Source of the DNA: Anaerolineae bacterium
GTDB taxonomy: Bacteria > Chloroflexota > Anaerolineae > Aggregatilineales > Phototrophicaceae
Assembly: GCA_022822305.1 (NCBI GenBank)
Contig: JAJEBY010000016.1
Span: 434,001 to 498,000 of the forward strand
Reading direction: 5' to 3'
Length of the DNA stretch: 64,000 nt
Of the stretch, positions 45,543-54,340 are shown piece after piece (position 1 is the first letter of the stretch; every line of letters begins with the position of its first letter). The notes beneath the pieces are model-generated. The model ran no database searches. It was given only the letters and a program-made list of their open reading frames with translations, and had not been told where the DNA came from. A program made the position numbers and the translations under genes.

Positions 45543-46796
45543 TCAACCAATCAGGTAAAGCGATTCCTGGCGGCCATCGAGCCACCGCATAAGTCCGCCT
45601 GTGAGCGCGGCATCTTCTTCCAGCATGATGCGGACATCCTGGTTGTTCCATTCCGGGACGCTCTTGACGACATTCAGCTCGATAGAATAGGCCGTATCGT
45701 CAAAGAGCGGATAATCGCCGACGCCGGGTACGCCGTCTTGCTGATCCCACATACCGATCATAGGCCCGGCGGCGTGGCCATGATAGCCGAGCGGGTGCGA
45801 GTAGATTTGCGCGCGGATGCCTTCGTTGCGCGCGCGATCCAATGCGGATTTAAGGACATCGTTGCCGGTTCGCCCGATGCGCATTTCTTCGAAATGGATA
45901 TCTTGCAGCCGATTGCCTTCCGCCAGCGCGTCACGTATGGACTGGGGCGCGTAGTTTTCATCTGCTTTCAGTACATAGGCATGCTGCTGTTGGTCGGTGG
46001 CCAGCCCCAGGTAGTGAAAGCCCATGTCACAATGCAACAGATCGCCAGGCAGTATCGTCGCGCGAGGGTTATCCGTATCTTGGAATGTCTGATCCGGCGC
46101 CTGAATATCGATGGTGGGCTGGAACCAGGCGCTCAAGCCGGCGTCCTGCATTGTCTGCCGCATCCACCAAACGACATCATCGGTGGTGGTTATGCCGGGA
46201 TGGATGACTGCGGTCGAAAAGGCGCGCGCGATGATCTGGTGGCCGATCTCCACCAGGCGGGGATAGGCGCGCAGTTCTTCGGGTATGCGGCGTTCCAGCC
46301 AACCGACGCTGAGCCGCTCTCCGCTGACCAGGCGTTCGCTGTATTTGCCGCCAAGCGCCTGACTAATGAGATTGTATTCGTTGTGCGAAATGCCGTCGCC
46401 AAAGGCGAAAGTGCCCGAAATATTGATGGCGATCGTGCGCGGATCACGCTCGGCAACCAACGTCGCGAGGCAGCTGTACTGGTCTTCCCGGTCGGGGTCC
46501 CATGCTTTGTCATACAGATCATCATAGCCGTAGCGGGAAAGCGTCAGGCGCTCGACCGTGCAGTCGGGTCGGCGGGCGAAAATCAGCACGGTGCGGCGGC
46601 GCGCGGACATCGACGTCGCGGGGAGCATGGAGAGCAATACGGGGTCTTCGTTATATTCGCGGCAGGCGATGATCCACATATCGATTTCTTCGCGCTCCAA
46701 TAGTTCGGGAATCAGCGAATCGAGACGAATCCGCAGCCAGCGATTGCGAACTTGCGCTTGTTCACGCAGGGACAGAATCTCGTGGGTGATATCCAT
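45543..46796 (-). CDS. M24 family metallopeptidase (Xaa-Pro aminopeptidase-like)
   Basis: 417 residues. N-terminal creatinase-like domain (about 1-190), then a pita-bread domain. The five metal ligands are present: Asp in LLHCDMGF, Asp in GLATDQQQ, His in HPLGYHGH, Glu in YSIELNV and Glu in IMLEEDAA. Members cleave N-terminal Xaa-Pro bonds or act as creatinase-like hydrolases; the specificity is not readable. No signal peptide, so cytoplasmic. It is read towards the small membrane protein gene, 130 nt away. Confidence 0.9.
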   Translation of the reverse strand: MDITHEILSLREQAQVRNRWLRIRLDSLIPELLEREEIDMWIIACREYNEDPVLLSMLPATSMSARRRTVLIFARRPDCTVERLTLSRYGYDDLYDKAWDPDREDQYSCLATLVAERDPRTIAINISGTFAFGDGISHNEYNLISQALGGKYSERLVSGERLSVGWLERRIPEELRAYPRLVEIGHQIIARAFSTAVIHPGITTTDDVVWWMRQTMQDAGLSAWFQPTIDIQAPDQTFQDTDNPRATILPGDLLHCDMGFHYLGLATDQQQHAYVLKADENYAPQSIRDALAEGNRLQDIHFEEMRIGRTGNDVLKSALDRARNEGIRAQIYSHPLGYHGHAAGPMIGMWDQQDGVPGVGDYPLFDDTAYSIELNVVKSVPEWNNQDVRIMLEEDAALTGGLMRWLDGRQESLYLIG

Positions 46797-46887
46797 TTTG
46801 CGCTCCCTTGCTAAATCTCCATGCGTTTGGGATTACGGTGTTGGATTCGTCCTAGCACGTATGCGCCAAAACGCTACCCCATCCCCC

Positions 46888-46921
46888 GGCCCCTTCCCCA
46901 GCCAGCTAGGGAAGGGGAGCC
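46888..46921. repeat. GC-rich palindrome (CCCCTTCCC / GGGAAGGGG)
   Basis: A 9-bp perfect stem with a 10-nt loop, flanked by GGC/GCC, in the 258-nt gap between the M24 peptidase and MATE-like genes. This C-rich form resembles dispersed intergenic palindromes of several phyla. Only one copy is in the window. Confidence 0.45.
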
Positions 46922-47054
46922 AAATGCGCGCGAATTCGGCATCTGATCCACTGAAACCACACGCTGACAAGGCCTTATGTTCGCGATTGGGCGCAGATTT
47001 GGCAATAAACGGCCATGTCCAATCATGCGTTACTCTCCCGACGCGCTGCGCTTC

Positions 47055-48383
47055 TTAATCTCCGACTGACGATGCGGCGAATGTTTGCCAGTGCAGGCTC
47101 AAAGCCGTGTGTTGTCTGCGATAGCTGACATACAAAAACGCCAGCTCGACCAGCTGACCGATGGCAAGACCAAGTGAGGCCGCGAGTATGCCGTGTACGC
47201 CCGCCCCAATCGCAGTGAACAAAAAGCCGGTCGTCACCATGAAGCCGAGGAAAATCGCCTGATAAACTGTCGCGGTTTTGTGGCTGAGAATCAGCAGCGC
47301 CCGCAAGTAGCTTTGCAGGGTGGTGAGCAGGGGAAGCATAATCGCGGCTTGCGCGCCGACCAGTACCAGCTCGCGCAGGTTTTCCGGCACTTGCAGCAAG
47401 GTGTTGATGTAGACGTGGATCAGGGGCGTGAATACGAGTAGAAACATGATCACGCTCAGCGCCAACCCGAGTCGCCAGGTGAATCCGTGCAGAATGCGGT
47501 GATTCTCGTGGCTGGTATTGAGCGAGATGACGACTTCTTGATAGGCCATCCCGCCCGCGATCAGCACCAGGATAATGGAAAAGATGACGGGCCAGGCCGC
47601 CAGACTCTGGGTAGCGTCGGGCATGCTGGCCAAGCCGCGTTCGATCACCGGGCGCATCAAGAGCGTAACCATGCTGGTGGCGGCGAGCGGCAAATGGAAG
47701 CGAGTGGCGGCGCGATAGGTGAGGTCCGGCAGGCTTTTGCTGCGCGGCGTCCGGAGCAATTCATTCACATCCACGCGGGAAACGCCATAGGTATAGACGG
47801 CTTCAGCGGCGACGGCCAGGACCAGCGCCATGGCGCCGATGACTGAACCGGCCAATTGCGTGATCACGCCCAGGCTCAGCGACACTCCGCAAGAGAAGCA
47901 AACGCGGACGATGGTGCCGTAGCCGACGTAGCGGGTCTTGCCGAAGCGAATGATGATGCCTTGGTGAAAGCGGCGATAGGCGATCAGTCCGCTCCACAAG
48001 ATCATGATTTGCATGCCCGGCCGCGTCGCCTCGACGATGTGTTCGGGGATGGAAAGCAGACTGCCCAAATAGATATCCAGCAGCGGCGTAAAAGCCATCA
48101 GGATGGCCATGATGGTGACGAGGAGCGCGATCGCCATCATGAAGCGCCACAAGATGCGGAAGGACTGTTGATCGCGCGAGAGCGCGCTGCTGGTCGCCAA
48201 AAGCATGATGACCGGCGTTTCGATGAGAATGGAGAGCGAGAAGATCAATCCGAAGGCGGCAAGCTGGAGCTCGGAATCGGGCTTGCGGCTAATCACGCCC
48301 TGTATCCAGGCGCTTTCGACAGTCATGAGCAGCCAGGCGAAGAAAAGCGGCAGCCAGAACACTAGCACTCTACGATAGGTCAT
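47055..48383 (-). CDS. MATE-like (MOP superfamily) multi-pass membrane protein
   Basis: 442 residues from the ATG at 48381-48383 (MTYRRVLVFWLPLFFAWLLM); an upstream in-frame ATG would add 34 hydrophilic residues and is less likely. About 12 hydrophobic segments in two similar halves (FWLPLFFAWLLMTVESAWIQ; RFHLPLAATSMVTLLMRPVIE), the pattern of MOP superfamily carriers. It looks closer to ANKH-like or polysaccharide-flippase relatives than to drug-exporting NorM. The substrate is unknown. It follows the nucleoside phosphorylase by 94 nt. Confidence 0.75.
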   Translation of the reverse strand: MTYRRVLVFWLPLFFAWLLMTVESAWIQGVISRKPDSELQLAAFGLIFSLSILIETPVIMLLATSSALSRDQQSFRILWRFMMAIALLVTIMAILMAFTPLLDIYLGSLLSIPEHIVEATRPGMQIMILWSGLIAYRRFHQGIIIRFGKTRYVGYGTIVRVCFSCGVSLSLGVITQLAGSVIGAMALVLAVAAEAVYTYGVSRVDVNELLRTPRSKSLPDLTYRAATRFHLPLAATSMVTLLMRPVIERGLASMPDATQSLAAWPVIFSIILVLIAGGMAYQEVVISLNTSHENHRILHGFTWRLGLALSVIMFLLVFTPLIHVYINTLLQVPENLRELVLVGAQAAIMLPLLTTLQSYLRALLILSHKTATVYQAIFLGFMVTTGFLFTAIGAGVHGILAASLGLAIGQLVELAFLYVSYRRQHTALSLHWQTFAASSVGD

Positions 48384-48477
48384 GGCGGCTTCGCCTGACG
48401 TTGCAGTTCGGGATTCGGGTATTCTATCCGACTTGTTTCCAATTTGGAACGACTTGCGAGCCGCAAACGAATCAGCG

Positions 48478-49236
48478 CTAATCAAGCAACTCGGTCAATT
48501 GCAGCGCTACTTCGTACACATCTTTGTTGCCGCGGTCCAACGCCGCTTGCTCGTCGGCGGTGAGCGGATCCAGGAAGCTCTTGCCGCGCATGAGATCGTC
48601 CCAGACCACCAGCATGGAGATCGCCGGCGCTCCAAAATAGCCGGCAACGGCGAAGGTCGTTGCGGTCTCCATATCAACCGAAAGATAGTCGGCTTTATGC
48701 CAGGACTCAATCAGCTTTTGGTCTTGAGCGAAGATCGACGACCACGTCAGATGCGTGCCTTGATGGACGCGATGTTCGCGCTCGAGCAGAGCAGCCTCAG
48801 CCTTTGCCGACCAGTCCGGGCTGGCCAGCGCGGCTTCCACGGCGCCGTAGAGATGGGCGACGCCGTCGCGGGCGATGGCGACCTGCGGCAGGATGACATC
48901 GCCCGGTCGCAGGCGGGGCTGCAGTCCGCCGCAGGTGCCGATCTGTACGACCAACTTTGCGCCGAGCAGGGCGAACAGATGCGCGACTTCCACCGTACGC
49001 GGCGCGCCATACGCGCAGCAGAAGGCTATGCGTTTGTCGCGCCAACGACCGACGAAGATATCGGGAAAGCGCAGTTCGTCGACATCAGAAAGATAGGACA
49101 AACGCCAATCGGTGCGTTGCTGGCGCCACCACGAGCCTTCAACAATGACCGCGTCGGGCGCTTGATCGGCGCTTAGCCCGAGCGCGGCCAGCCATTCTGC
49201 CGGCGTGATTTCCATGATTGATTTGGCGCTGGCCAT
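48478..49236 (-). CDS. Nucleoside phosphorylase family protein (PNP/UDP type)
   Basis: 252 residues. Phosphorolysis of nucleosides or related substrates. The family core is visible: VVQIGTCGGLQPRLRPGDVIL and the nucleoside-binding SVDMETATTFAVAGYFG (DMExA-type). An N-terminal extension of about 60 residues precedes the core. The substrate (uridine, purine nucleoside or a relative) is not certain. It lies upstream of the MATE-like gene on the same strand. Confidence 0.85.
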   Translation of the reverse strand: MASAKSIMEITPAEWLAALGLSADQAPDAVIVEGSWWRQQRTDWRLSYLSDVDELRFPDIFVGRWRDKRIAFCCAYGAPRTVEVAHLFALLGAKLVVQIGTCGGLQPRLRPGDVILPQVAIARDGVAHLYGAVEAALASPDWSAKAEAALLEREHRVHQGTHLTWSSIFAQDQKLIESWHKADYLSVDMETATTFAVAGYFGAPAISMLVVWDDLMRGKSFLDPLTADEQAALDRGNKDVYEVALQLTELLD

Positions 49237-49344
49237 CTCAAGTTTCCCCAGTAATCAGATGGGCTGGATTATGGTTGAGGCGCCTTAGATTACTATCCCG
49301 AGTTGGCAATGCGATTTGGAGCGCGCGCGCGCAATTGTCGCATT

Positions 49345-49374
49345 AGTTGGTGACATTGGAGTAATTGGTTTACA
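49345..49374 (+). promoter_or_regulatory. Candidate promoter for the ynjB-like gene
   Basis: TTGGTG and TACAAT are spaced 18 nt apart, about 125 nt before the start codon. The -10 matches the consensus at five of six positions. Confidence 0.3.
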
Positions 49375-49501
49375 ATACCCAGTTGGCGCTGCCGAAGCGG
49401 CGCAACGCTGGAAGCGGTCGACTACGATTGAATGGCAGCCGCCTTTAGTCAATGGTCGCCAATCATACTTCAGAATCGTATGCACAATATAGGAGCGTAT
49501 C

Positions 49502-50761
49502 ATGTTGCAAAGAATGAGACTTGTATTGGCTTTGTCGCTCGTGGTCTTCGCAATAGCCGGCGTCGGCTTGGCGCAGGATATGGAAGGACCGCCGGGATTT
49601 GACAGCTGGGACGCAGTATTGGAAGCGGCGCGCGGACAGACGGTAAATTGGCATATGTGGGGCGGTTCCGATGCCTGGAATGGATTCGTCGACAATTTCT
49701 ACGGCACTGAACTGGCGGAGGTGTATGGCGTCACGCTGAATCGCGTGCCGCTGGCGGATACCGTAGATGCGGTGAATCAAGTCTTGAGTGAAGAGGAAGC
49801 GGGCGTGCCGCATGATGAAGGCTCGGTTGATTTGATTTGGATCAACGGTGAAAACTTCAAGACGCTCAAGCAAGCTGGCATGTTATACGGTCCCTGGACT
49901 TTGAACGTGCCCAACAGCCAGTATCTGAATTGGGAATCGGGCGGCTTCTTGCTGGACTTCGGCGAGCCGGTGGAATACTCCGAGCAGCCTTGGGCGGCCG
50001 GCGCGTTCCAGTGGATCTATGACACCGCGCGCATGGATGCCGAAGATCTGCCGCGCAGTTATGCCGAATTGACCGAATGGATCGAGGCGAATCCCGGGCG
50101 CTTCACCTACGTGGCGCCGGGACCGGGCGCATTCCAGGGTACGCGCATCGTCAAGCAGCTGATGTACGAACTGTGCGGCGGACACGAGCCCTTTGTATCC
50201 TTCGATCAGGAGGTCTGGGATGACTGCTCGCCGCAAGCCTGGGAGCTGCTCAATTCCTGGGAGTCCAATTTGTGGCGCGAAGGCACGACTTATCCGGCCA
50301 GCGCCAACGAATTGAACGAGCTGTTTGCCAACAACGAGGTTGATTTCACGCTGACGCTGACGGGCACGGGCGCGGCTGCCGGCATCGCCAACGGCGACTT
50401 GCCGGAGACGGCCAAGGCCTTCCTCTTCGATGACAATATGATCAGCGGATTCAGTTACATCGCGATTCCCGCCAACTCCGCCAACAAAGCGGCGGCGCTG
50501 GTCATGGGCAATTTGCTGGTGCGTCCGGATCTGCAGGCGGCGATGCTGGATACCAATAATGGCGGCATGGGCGCGACCAACGTGCTGGACTTCTCCACCC
50601 TTGATGACGAGCAGGCGCAACGATTCTCGGATATCGCCGCATCGCTGGTCGGCGCGGCCGAGCCGGCCGAGTTCAAGGCGTTGGTACCCAACACGGCGTC
50701 CGAATATCACACCTTGACCGAACAGGATTGGGAGCGCTGCGTCTTGCGCGACGAATGCTAA
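49502..50761 (+). CDS. ABC transporter substrate-binding protein, YnjB family
   Basis: 419 residues with a signal peptide (MLQRMRLVLALSLVVFAIAG, cleavage near GLAQ-D), so periplasmic or surface-tethered; no lipobox. The body follows E. coli YnjB: GQTVNWHMWGGSDAWNGFVD, VDLIWINGENFKTLKQAG, NPGRFTYVAPGPGAFQGTR and NLWREGTTYPAS. YnjB belongs to an uncharacterised transporter related in style to thiamine/iron-type binding proteins; the ligand is unknown. AGGAG lies 6 nt before ATG. A strong terminator separates it from the hydrolase and permeases, which would give excess binding protein. Confidence 0.88.
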   Translation: MLQRMRLVLALSLVVFAIAGVGLAQDMEGPPGFDSWDAVLEAARGQTVNWHMWGGSDAWNGFVDNFYGTELAEVYGVTLNRVPLADTVDAVNQVLSEEEAGVPHDEGSVDLIWINGENFKTLKQAGMLYGPWTLNVPNSQYLNWESGGFLLDFGEPVEYSEQPWAAGAFQWIYDTARMDAEDLPRSYAELTEWIEANPGRFTYVAPGPGAFQGTRIVKQLMYELCGGHEPFVSFDQEVWDDCSPQAWELLNSWESNLWREGTTYPASANELNELFANNEVDFTLTLTGTGAAAGIANGDLPETAKAFLFDDNMISGFSYIAIPANSANKAAALVMGNLLVRPDLQAAMLDTNNGGMGATNVLDFSTLDDEQAQRFSDIAASLVGAAEPAEFKALVPNTASEYHTLTEQDWERCVLRDEC

Positions 50762-50777
50762 TCGTTCATTTTTCCGG

Positions 50778-50810
50778 AAAAGGTGGCATCATCGCGATGT
50801 CACCTTTTTT
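50778..50810 (+). terminator. Rho-independent terminator/attenuator after the binding-protein gene
   Basis: A 13-bp stem pairs AAAAGGTGGCATC with GATGTCACCTTTT (one G-U), loop ATCGC, ending in a six-T run. It starts 16 nt after the stop. Partial read-through into the downstream genes is likely. Confidence 0.85.
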
Positions 50811-50853
50811 GCTGGGTGTCACATAGCGCAGAGTTGCAGATAAGGTTGAAACT

Positions 50854-52278
50854 TTGACTCAAAAGAATGTTATTCTGATCGTATCCGATACTTTTCGACG
50901 CGATCATCTCGGATGTTACGGGAACGACTGGATTCGTACGCCGCATCTGGATCGCTTTGCGCGGAATTCGACCGTTTTCGATTACGCTTTCGCCGCGTCT
51001 TTTCCGACCGTGCCGGCGCGCGCCGACTTGATGACCGGGCGACATACCTTCAGTTATTTGGGATGGCGTCCCTTGCCGCGCGACGAGATCACGCTGGCGC
51101 AACTGATGACTTCTGCCGGTTATCGGACCTTTGGCGTGGCCGATATGCCCTTCGCTGTGCGCGGCGGTTATGGATACGACCTCGGGTTCACCGATTTTCA
51201 TTGGGTGCGCGGGCAATCCTACGGACCGTCGCGGGAGAATGTCACATCGAGCTGGCGCTATGAATCGGATTATTTCGCGCCGTCGACCATGCGCATCGCC
51301 GAGGAATGGCTGGAACGGCATCACCGGGATCCGTTCTTCCTCTACATTGACACCTGGGATCCGCACGAGCCCTGGCAGCCGCCGAAACATTATATCGAAT
51401 TGTACGATGCTCAATTCGCCGACGAGGTCAGTTTGCACCCGACCTATTGGGAATGGCAGGAAGCGGGTTTCAGCGAGCGCGACATCAAACTGGCGCATAC
51501 GCATTATTGTGCTGAAATCACGATGGTAGATCGCGCCGTTGGCCGTTTGCTCGATCGCGTTGAATCGCTGGGTCTGCTGGAAAATACAGTCATCATATTC
51601 CTTTCGGATCACGGCTTTTATTTTGGTGAACATGGTCAGTGGGGCAAAGGCCGTTTCAAATCGGAACTCGGATATTATATGGGTCCGGCCAAGGGCGACC
51701 CCGGCATGGTATTGACCTATCGATTGCCGGACAGCCATGAGATTGTGTCGGACGACCGCGGGGAATGGTATCGCGGTCCGCTATATGACGAGGTGACGCG
51801 GGTTCCACTGCTGATCTATCAGCCGGATGCAGACGCCGGTCGAGTTGACGCGCTGGTATCGCTGCCCGATGTGATGCCGACGATTCTGGATTTGACGGGC
51901 ATTGAGCGACCGGAACGCGTTCAGGCGGATTCGCTGGTTCCGCTGATCACGGGAGAGGTGGATGATCTGCGCGATTTTGTCGTGACCACTTGGCCGATGT
52001 ATCTGGCCGGCCAACGCATTCGCGTGGTCGACGATGAAGAGAGACGCATGCGGGAGAATCAGCCCAGCACGCTGAATACCAAGGCATGGTCGATGCTTTA
52101 CAGCGTCGCCGGCGAGCCAGTGGAATTGTACGATCGCGTCAATGACCCGCAGCTGGCGAATAACATATTCGCGCAGCGTACCGATGTTGCCGGCGACCTG
52201 CACCAGAAACTGTATGGATTCCTGGAAGCGCTGGGAACCGACGAGGTATTCCTGGAAGCGCGAAGAAGCCTGCAATGA
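50854..52278 (+). CDS. Alkaline-phosphatase-superfamily hydrolase, sulfatase-like with Thr at the nucleophile position
   Basis: 474 residues; no signal peptide, so cytoplasmic. Sulfatase fold with metal motifs NVILIVSDTFRRDHLG and FLSDHGFYFGEHGQWGKGR. The formylglycine consensus (C/S-x-P-x-R) reads T52-V-P-A-R56 in FPTVPARADLMTGR. Thr cannot become formylglycine, so it should act as a direct nucleophile as in phosphodiesterase or phosphomutase members; a true sulfatase is unlikely. The TTG start has AAGG 8 nt upstream. It sits between the binding protein and two permease genes, so it may act on the imported compound. Confidence 0.82.
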   Translation: MTQKNVILIVSDTFRRDHLGCYGNDWIRTPHLDRFARNSTVFDYAFAASFPTVPARADLMTGRHTFSYLGWRPLPRDEITLAQLMTSAGYRTFGVADMPFAVRGGYGYDLGFTDFHWVRGQSYGPSRENVTSSWRYESDYFAPSTMRIAEEWLERHHRDPFFLYIDTWDPHEPWQPPKHYIELYDAQFADEVSLHPTYWEWQEAGFSERDIKLAHTHYCAEITMVDRAVGRLLDRVESLGLLENTVIIFLSDHGFYFGEHGQWGKGRFKSELGYYMGPAKGDPGMVLTYRLPDSHEIVSDDRGEWYRGPLYDEVTRVPLLIYQPDADAGRVDALVSLPDVMPTILDLTGIERPERVQADSLVPLITGEVDDLRDFVVTTWPMYLAGQRIRVVDDEERRMRENQPSTLNTKAWSMLYSVAGEPVELYDRVNDPQLANNIFAQRTDVAGDLHQKLYGFLEALGTDEVFLEARRSLQ

Positions 52279-52294
52279 GCGCCGGAGAGCCTTC

Positions 52295-53176
52295 GTGAGA
52301 AGCTTCTGGGATCGCTGGCATATCCCGATCATGTTGACGCCGACGCTGGCGGTGATCATATTTCTGTTCATCGGCGGCTTGGGTTATGGCACATTGGTGA
52401 GCTTGGGTTGGCAGCCGCTGATCGGCCGCACCGAGATCTCTTTGGACGCCTACACGAACATAATGTTCAGCGATCAATATTCCAGCGTCTTCTGGCAGGG
52501 ACTGCTCTTGACGATCTGGGTCAGTTTCGCCAGCACATTCCTGGCCGCGGTCTTCGCGCTGGCGACGGCGTTGCTGCTTCGGCGCACCTTCATTGGCAAG
52601 CGCTTCGCCACATTTCTCTACCAGTTGAATCTGCCGGTGCCGCATGTGGTCGCCGCTATCGGCATATTGTTTCTGTTTTCGCAGAGTGGCTTGATATCTC
52701 GCACGGGCGCGCAAATTGGCATTTTTGGCGGACCGAGCGACTTCCCGATTGTAGTCCGGGATAGATTTGGCATCGGCATCATCTTGTCATTTGTCTGGAA
52801 GGAAGTGCCATTTGTCGGTGTCATCGTGCTGGCGGTGCTGCAGTCGTTGGGCGCGGATTATGAAGACTTGGCGCGCAGCCTGGGCGCGAACCGCTGGCAG
52901 CGCTTCCGTTATGTGATCCTGCCGCTGGTGATGCCCGGTCTGCTGTCCGGCTCGATACTGGTATTTGCCTTCACCTTCGGGTCATACGAAGTGCCGGCGA
53001 TATTGGGCGTTCGATTCCCGCGGACGTTGACGGTGACGGCGGTGCGATTCTTCCGCGATCCCGATCTCAATTCGCGCACAGAGGGCATGGCGATCAGCAT
53101 TATCATTTCGATAATCGTTTTCTTCCTGGTGCTCGGTTATATGTGGCTGAGCCGGCGCGCCATCAGAAAGGACTGA
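52295..53176 (+). CDS. ABC transporter permease (YnjC first-half-like)
   Basis: About 293 residues from a GTG at 52295 with GGAG 7 nt upstream. The frame extends 51 codons upstream over the hydrolase gene and that part is rejected. Six membrane segments; the EAA-type coupling loop is DYEDLARSLGANRWQRFRYVILPL. It lies 16 nt after the hydrolase stop and 8 nt before the second permease. In E. coli YnjC both permease halves are fused; here they are separate genes. Confidence 0.9.
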   Translation: MRSFWDRWHIPIMLTPTLAVIIFLFIGGLGYGTLVSLGWQPLIGRTEISLDAYTNIMFSDQYSSVFWQGLLLTIWVSFASTFLAAVFALATALLLRRTFIGKRFATFLYQLNLPVPHVVAAIGILFLFSQSGLISRTGAQIGIFGGPSDFPIVVRDRFGIGIILSFVWKEVPFVGVIVLAVLQSLGADYEDLARSLGANRWQRFRYVILPLVMPGLLSGSILVFAFTFGSYEVPAILGVRFPRTLTVTAVRFFRDPDLNSRTEGMAISIIISIIVFFLVLGYMWLSRRAIRKD

Positions 53177-53184
53177 GAGGCAAC

Positions 53185-54036
53185 GTGGCAGCTTTGTCAT
53201 CCTCGATTTATCGCCCGACATTCAGCAAACGCCTGGCGCGCATCGCGCACTACTGCGCGGTCGTATTGCTGATCTTCCTCTTGCTGACGCCATTGATCGC
53301 GTTTTTCTTCAACGCTTTTTCGTTCCGCTGGTTCTATCCACAGTTGTTTCCCAACGAGTTGAGCATGCGCGCTTGGCAGAGCATTGTGGCTTCGAATTCA
53401 AAAGTGCCGGAAGCGCTGCTCAACAGCACGATACTGGCCGTGGGGGTGACGCTGTCGTCAGTTATCATCGGATTGCCGGCTTCGCGCGCCCTGGGTTTGT
53501 ATTCATTTCGCGGCAAGCGGGTGGTTGAGTTTTTGATTCTCTCGCCGACGATCGTGCCCGGCATCGCTGTGGCGATGGGCCTGAATATCAACTTCATTCG
53601 CTGGGGACTGTCGGGCAACATCCTGGGCGTCGGTCTGGTGCATCTGGTGCCGGTCATGCCCTACGTTGTGCTGACCATGTCCGGAGTCTTCGCCAACTAC
53701 AATCCGGACTATGAGCAACAGGCGCGTTCCTTGGGCGCGGGCCCACTGGCCACCTTCTGGTATGTGACTTTTCCGGCGATATTCCCGGGGATCGTTGTCG
53801 CGAGCCTCTTCGCCTATTTGATCTCCTGGAGTCAATATATTTTGACCTTTTTGATCGGCGCCGGGCAAGTCATCACCATGCCCGTGCTGCTGTTTTCGAC
53901 GGCCTCGGGCAGCAACAATGCGCTGACCGCGGCGATGTCGCTGGTGTTTGTGGCGCCATCCATTTTCATTCTGATTCTCACCGCGCGCTACTTATCGGGC
54001 AAGTCGAGCGCTGTCGGCGGTTTCGGCCAACTGTAG
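53185..54036 (+). CDS. ABC transporter permease (YnjC second-half-like)
   Basis: About 283 residues from a GTG at 53185 with AGAGG close upstream; an ATG 14 codons earlier lies inside the preceding gene. Six membrane segments; coupling loop DYEQQARSLGAGPLATFWYVTFPAI. It forms the permease heterodimer with the previous gene. No ATPase gene follows: tRNA-Asp begins 90 nt downstream. The partner ATPase must be encoded elsewhere or shared. Confidence 0.9.
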   Translation: MAALSSSIYRPTFSKRLARIAHYCAVVLLIFLLLTPLIAFFFNAFSFRWFYPQLFPNELSMRAWQSIVASNSKVPEALLNSTILAVGVTLSSVIIGLPASRALGLYSFRGKRVVEFLILSPTIVPGIAVAMGLNINFIRWGLSGNILGVGLVHLVPVMPYVVLTMSGVFANYNPDYEQQARSLGAGPLATFWYVTFPAIFPGIVVASLFAYLISWSQYILTFLIGAGQVITMPVLLFSTASGSNNALTAAMSLVFVAPSIFILILTARYLSGKSSAVGGFGQL

Positions 54037-54083
54037 ATTTGCGCGGCCGATGCCCGGCGCGGCGGACGACGGCCAGGTTGTAC

Positions 54084-54112
54084 TTGACAGGCGCGCCATA
54101 GACTGATAGGCT
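54084..54112 (+). promoter_or_regulatory. Promoter of tRNA-Asp
   Basis: A perfect TTGACA, 17-nt spacer, then TAGGCT. The predicted transcription start lies a few nt before the mature tRNA 5' end. The spacer ends CTGA, as in the other tRNA promoter at 55823-55851. Confidence 0.6.
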
Positions 54113-54125
54113 CAAGGCGTTGTGA

Positions 54126-54198
54126 GGGGGCGTGGTGTAGCGGTTAACATGCCGGCCTGTCAAGCCGGAGATCGCGGGTTCAAATCCCGTCGCTCCCG
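54126..54198 (+). tRNA. tRNA-Asp (anticodon GTC)
   Basis: A full cloverleaf: acceptor GGGGGCG/CGCTCCC with one G-U pair, D stem GTGT/ACAT, anticodon stem CCGGC/GCCGG with loop CTGTCAA, T stem GCGGG/CCCGT, discriminator G. CCA is not encoded. Anticodon GTC is a queuosine substrate. Confidence 0.97.
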
Positions 54199-54201
54199 AC
54201 G

Positions 54202-54240
54202 GACGGAGACATCCAGCAGGTGTTTCCGTCTTTTCTTTTT
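54202..54240 (+). terminator. Rho-independent terminator of tRNA-Asp
   Basis: A 10-bp stem pairs GACGGAGACA with TGTTTCCGTC (one G-U), followed by TTTTCTTTTT, 3 nt after the tRNA. Confidence 0.88.
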
Positions 54241-54340
54241 CTTGTCCCAAGCCGCGATTTTTGTTATTTTGGGCCGGCGCGGCGTTTCGCCTTCAGCTAC
54301 CGGCTGCATTTAAGCGGCCATCCCAAGACGCGGACACGTC

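Noticed and set aside
45528-46703. 391-codon plus-strand ORF antisense to the M24 peptidase gene
   Set aside because: The M24 frame has all five metal ligands; this one has no recognisable motif.
52142-52294. N-terminal extension of the first permease
   Set aside because: It overlaps the hydrolase gene in another frame and lacks permease character. A GTG with a good ribosome-binding site at 52295 explains the gene.
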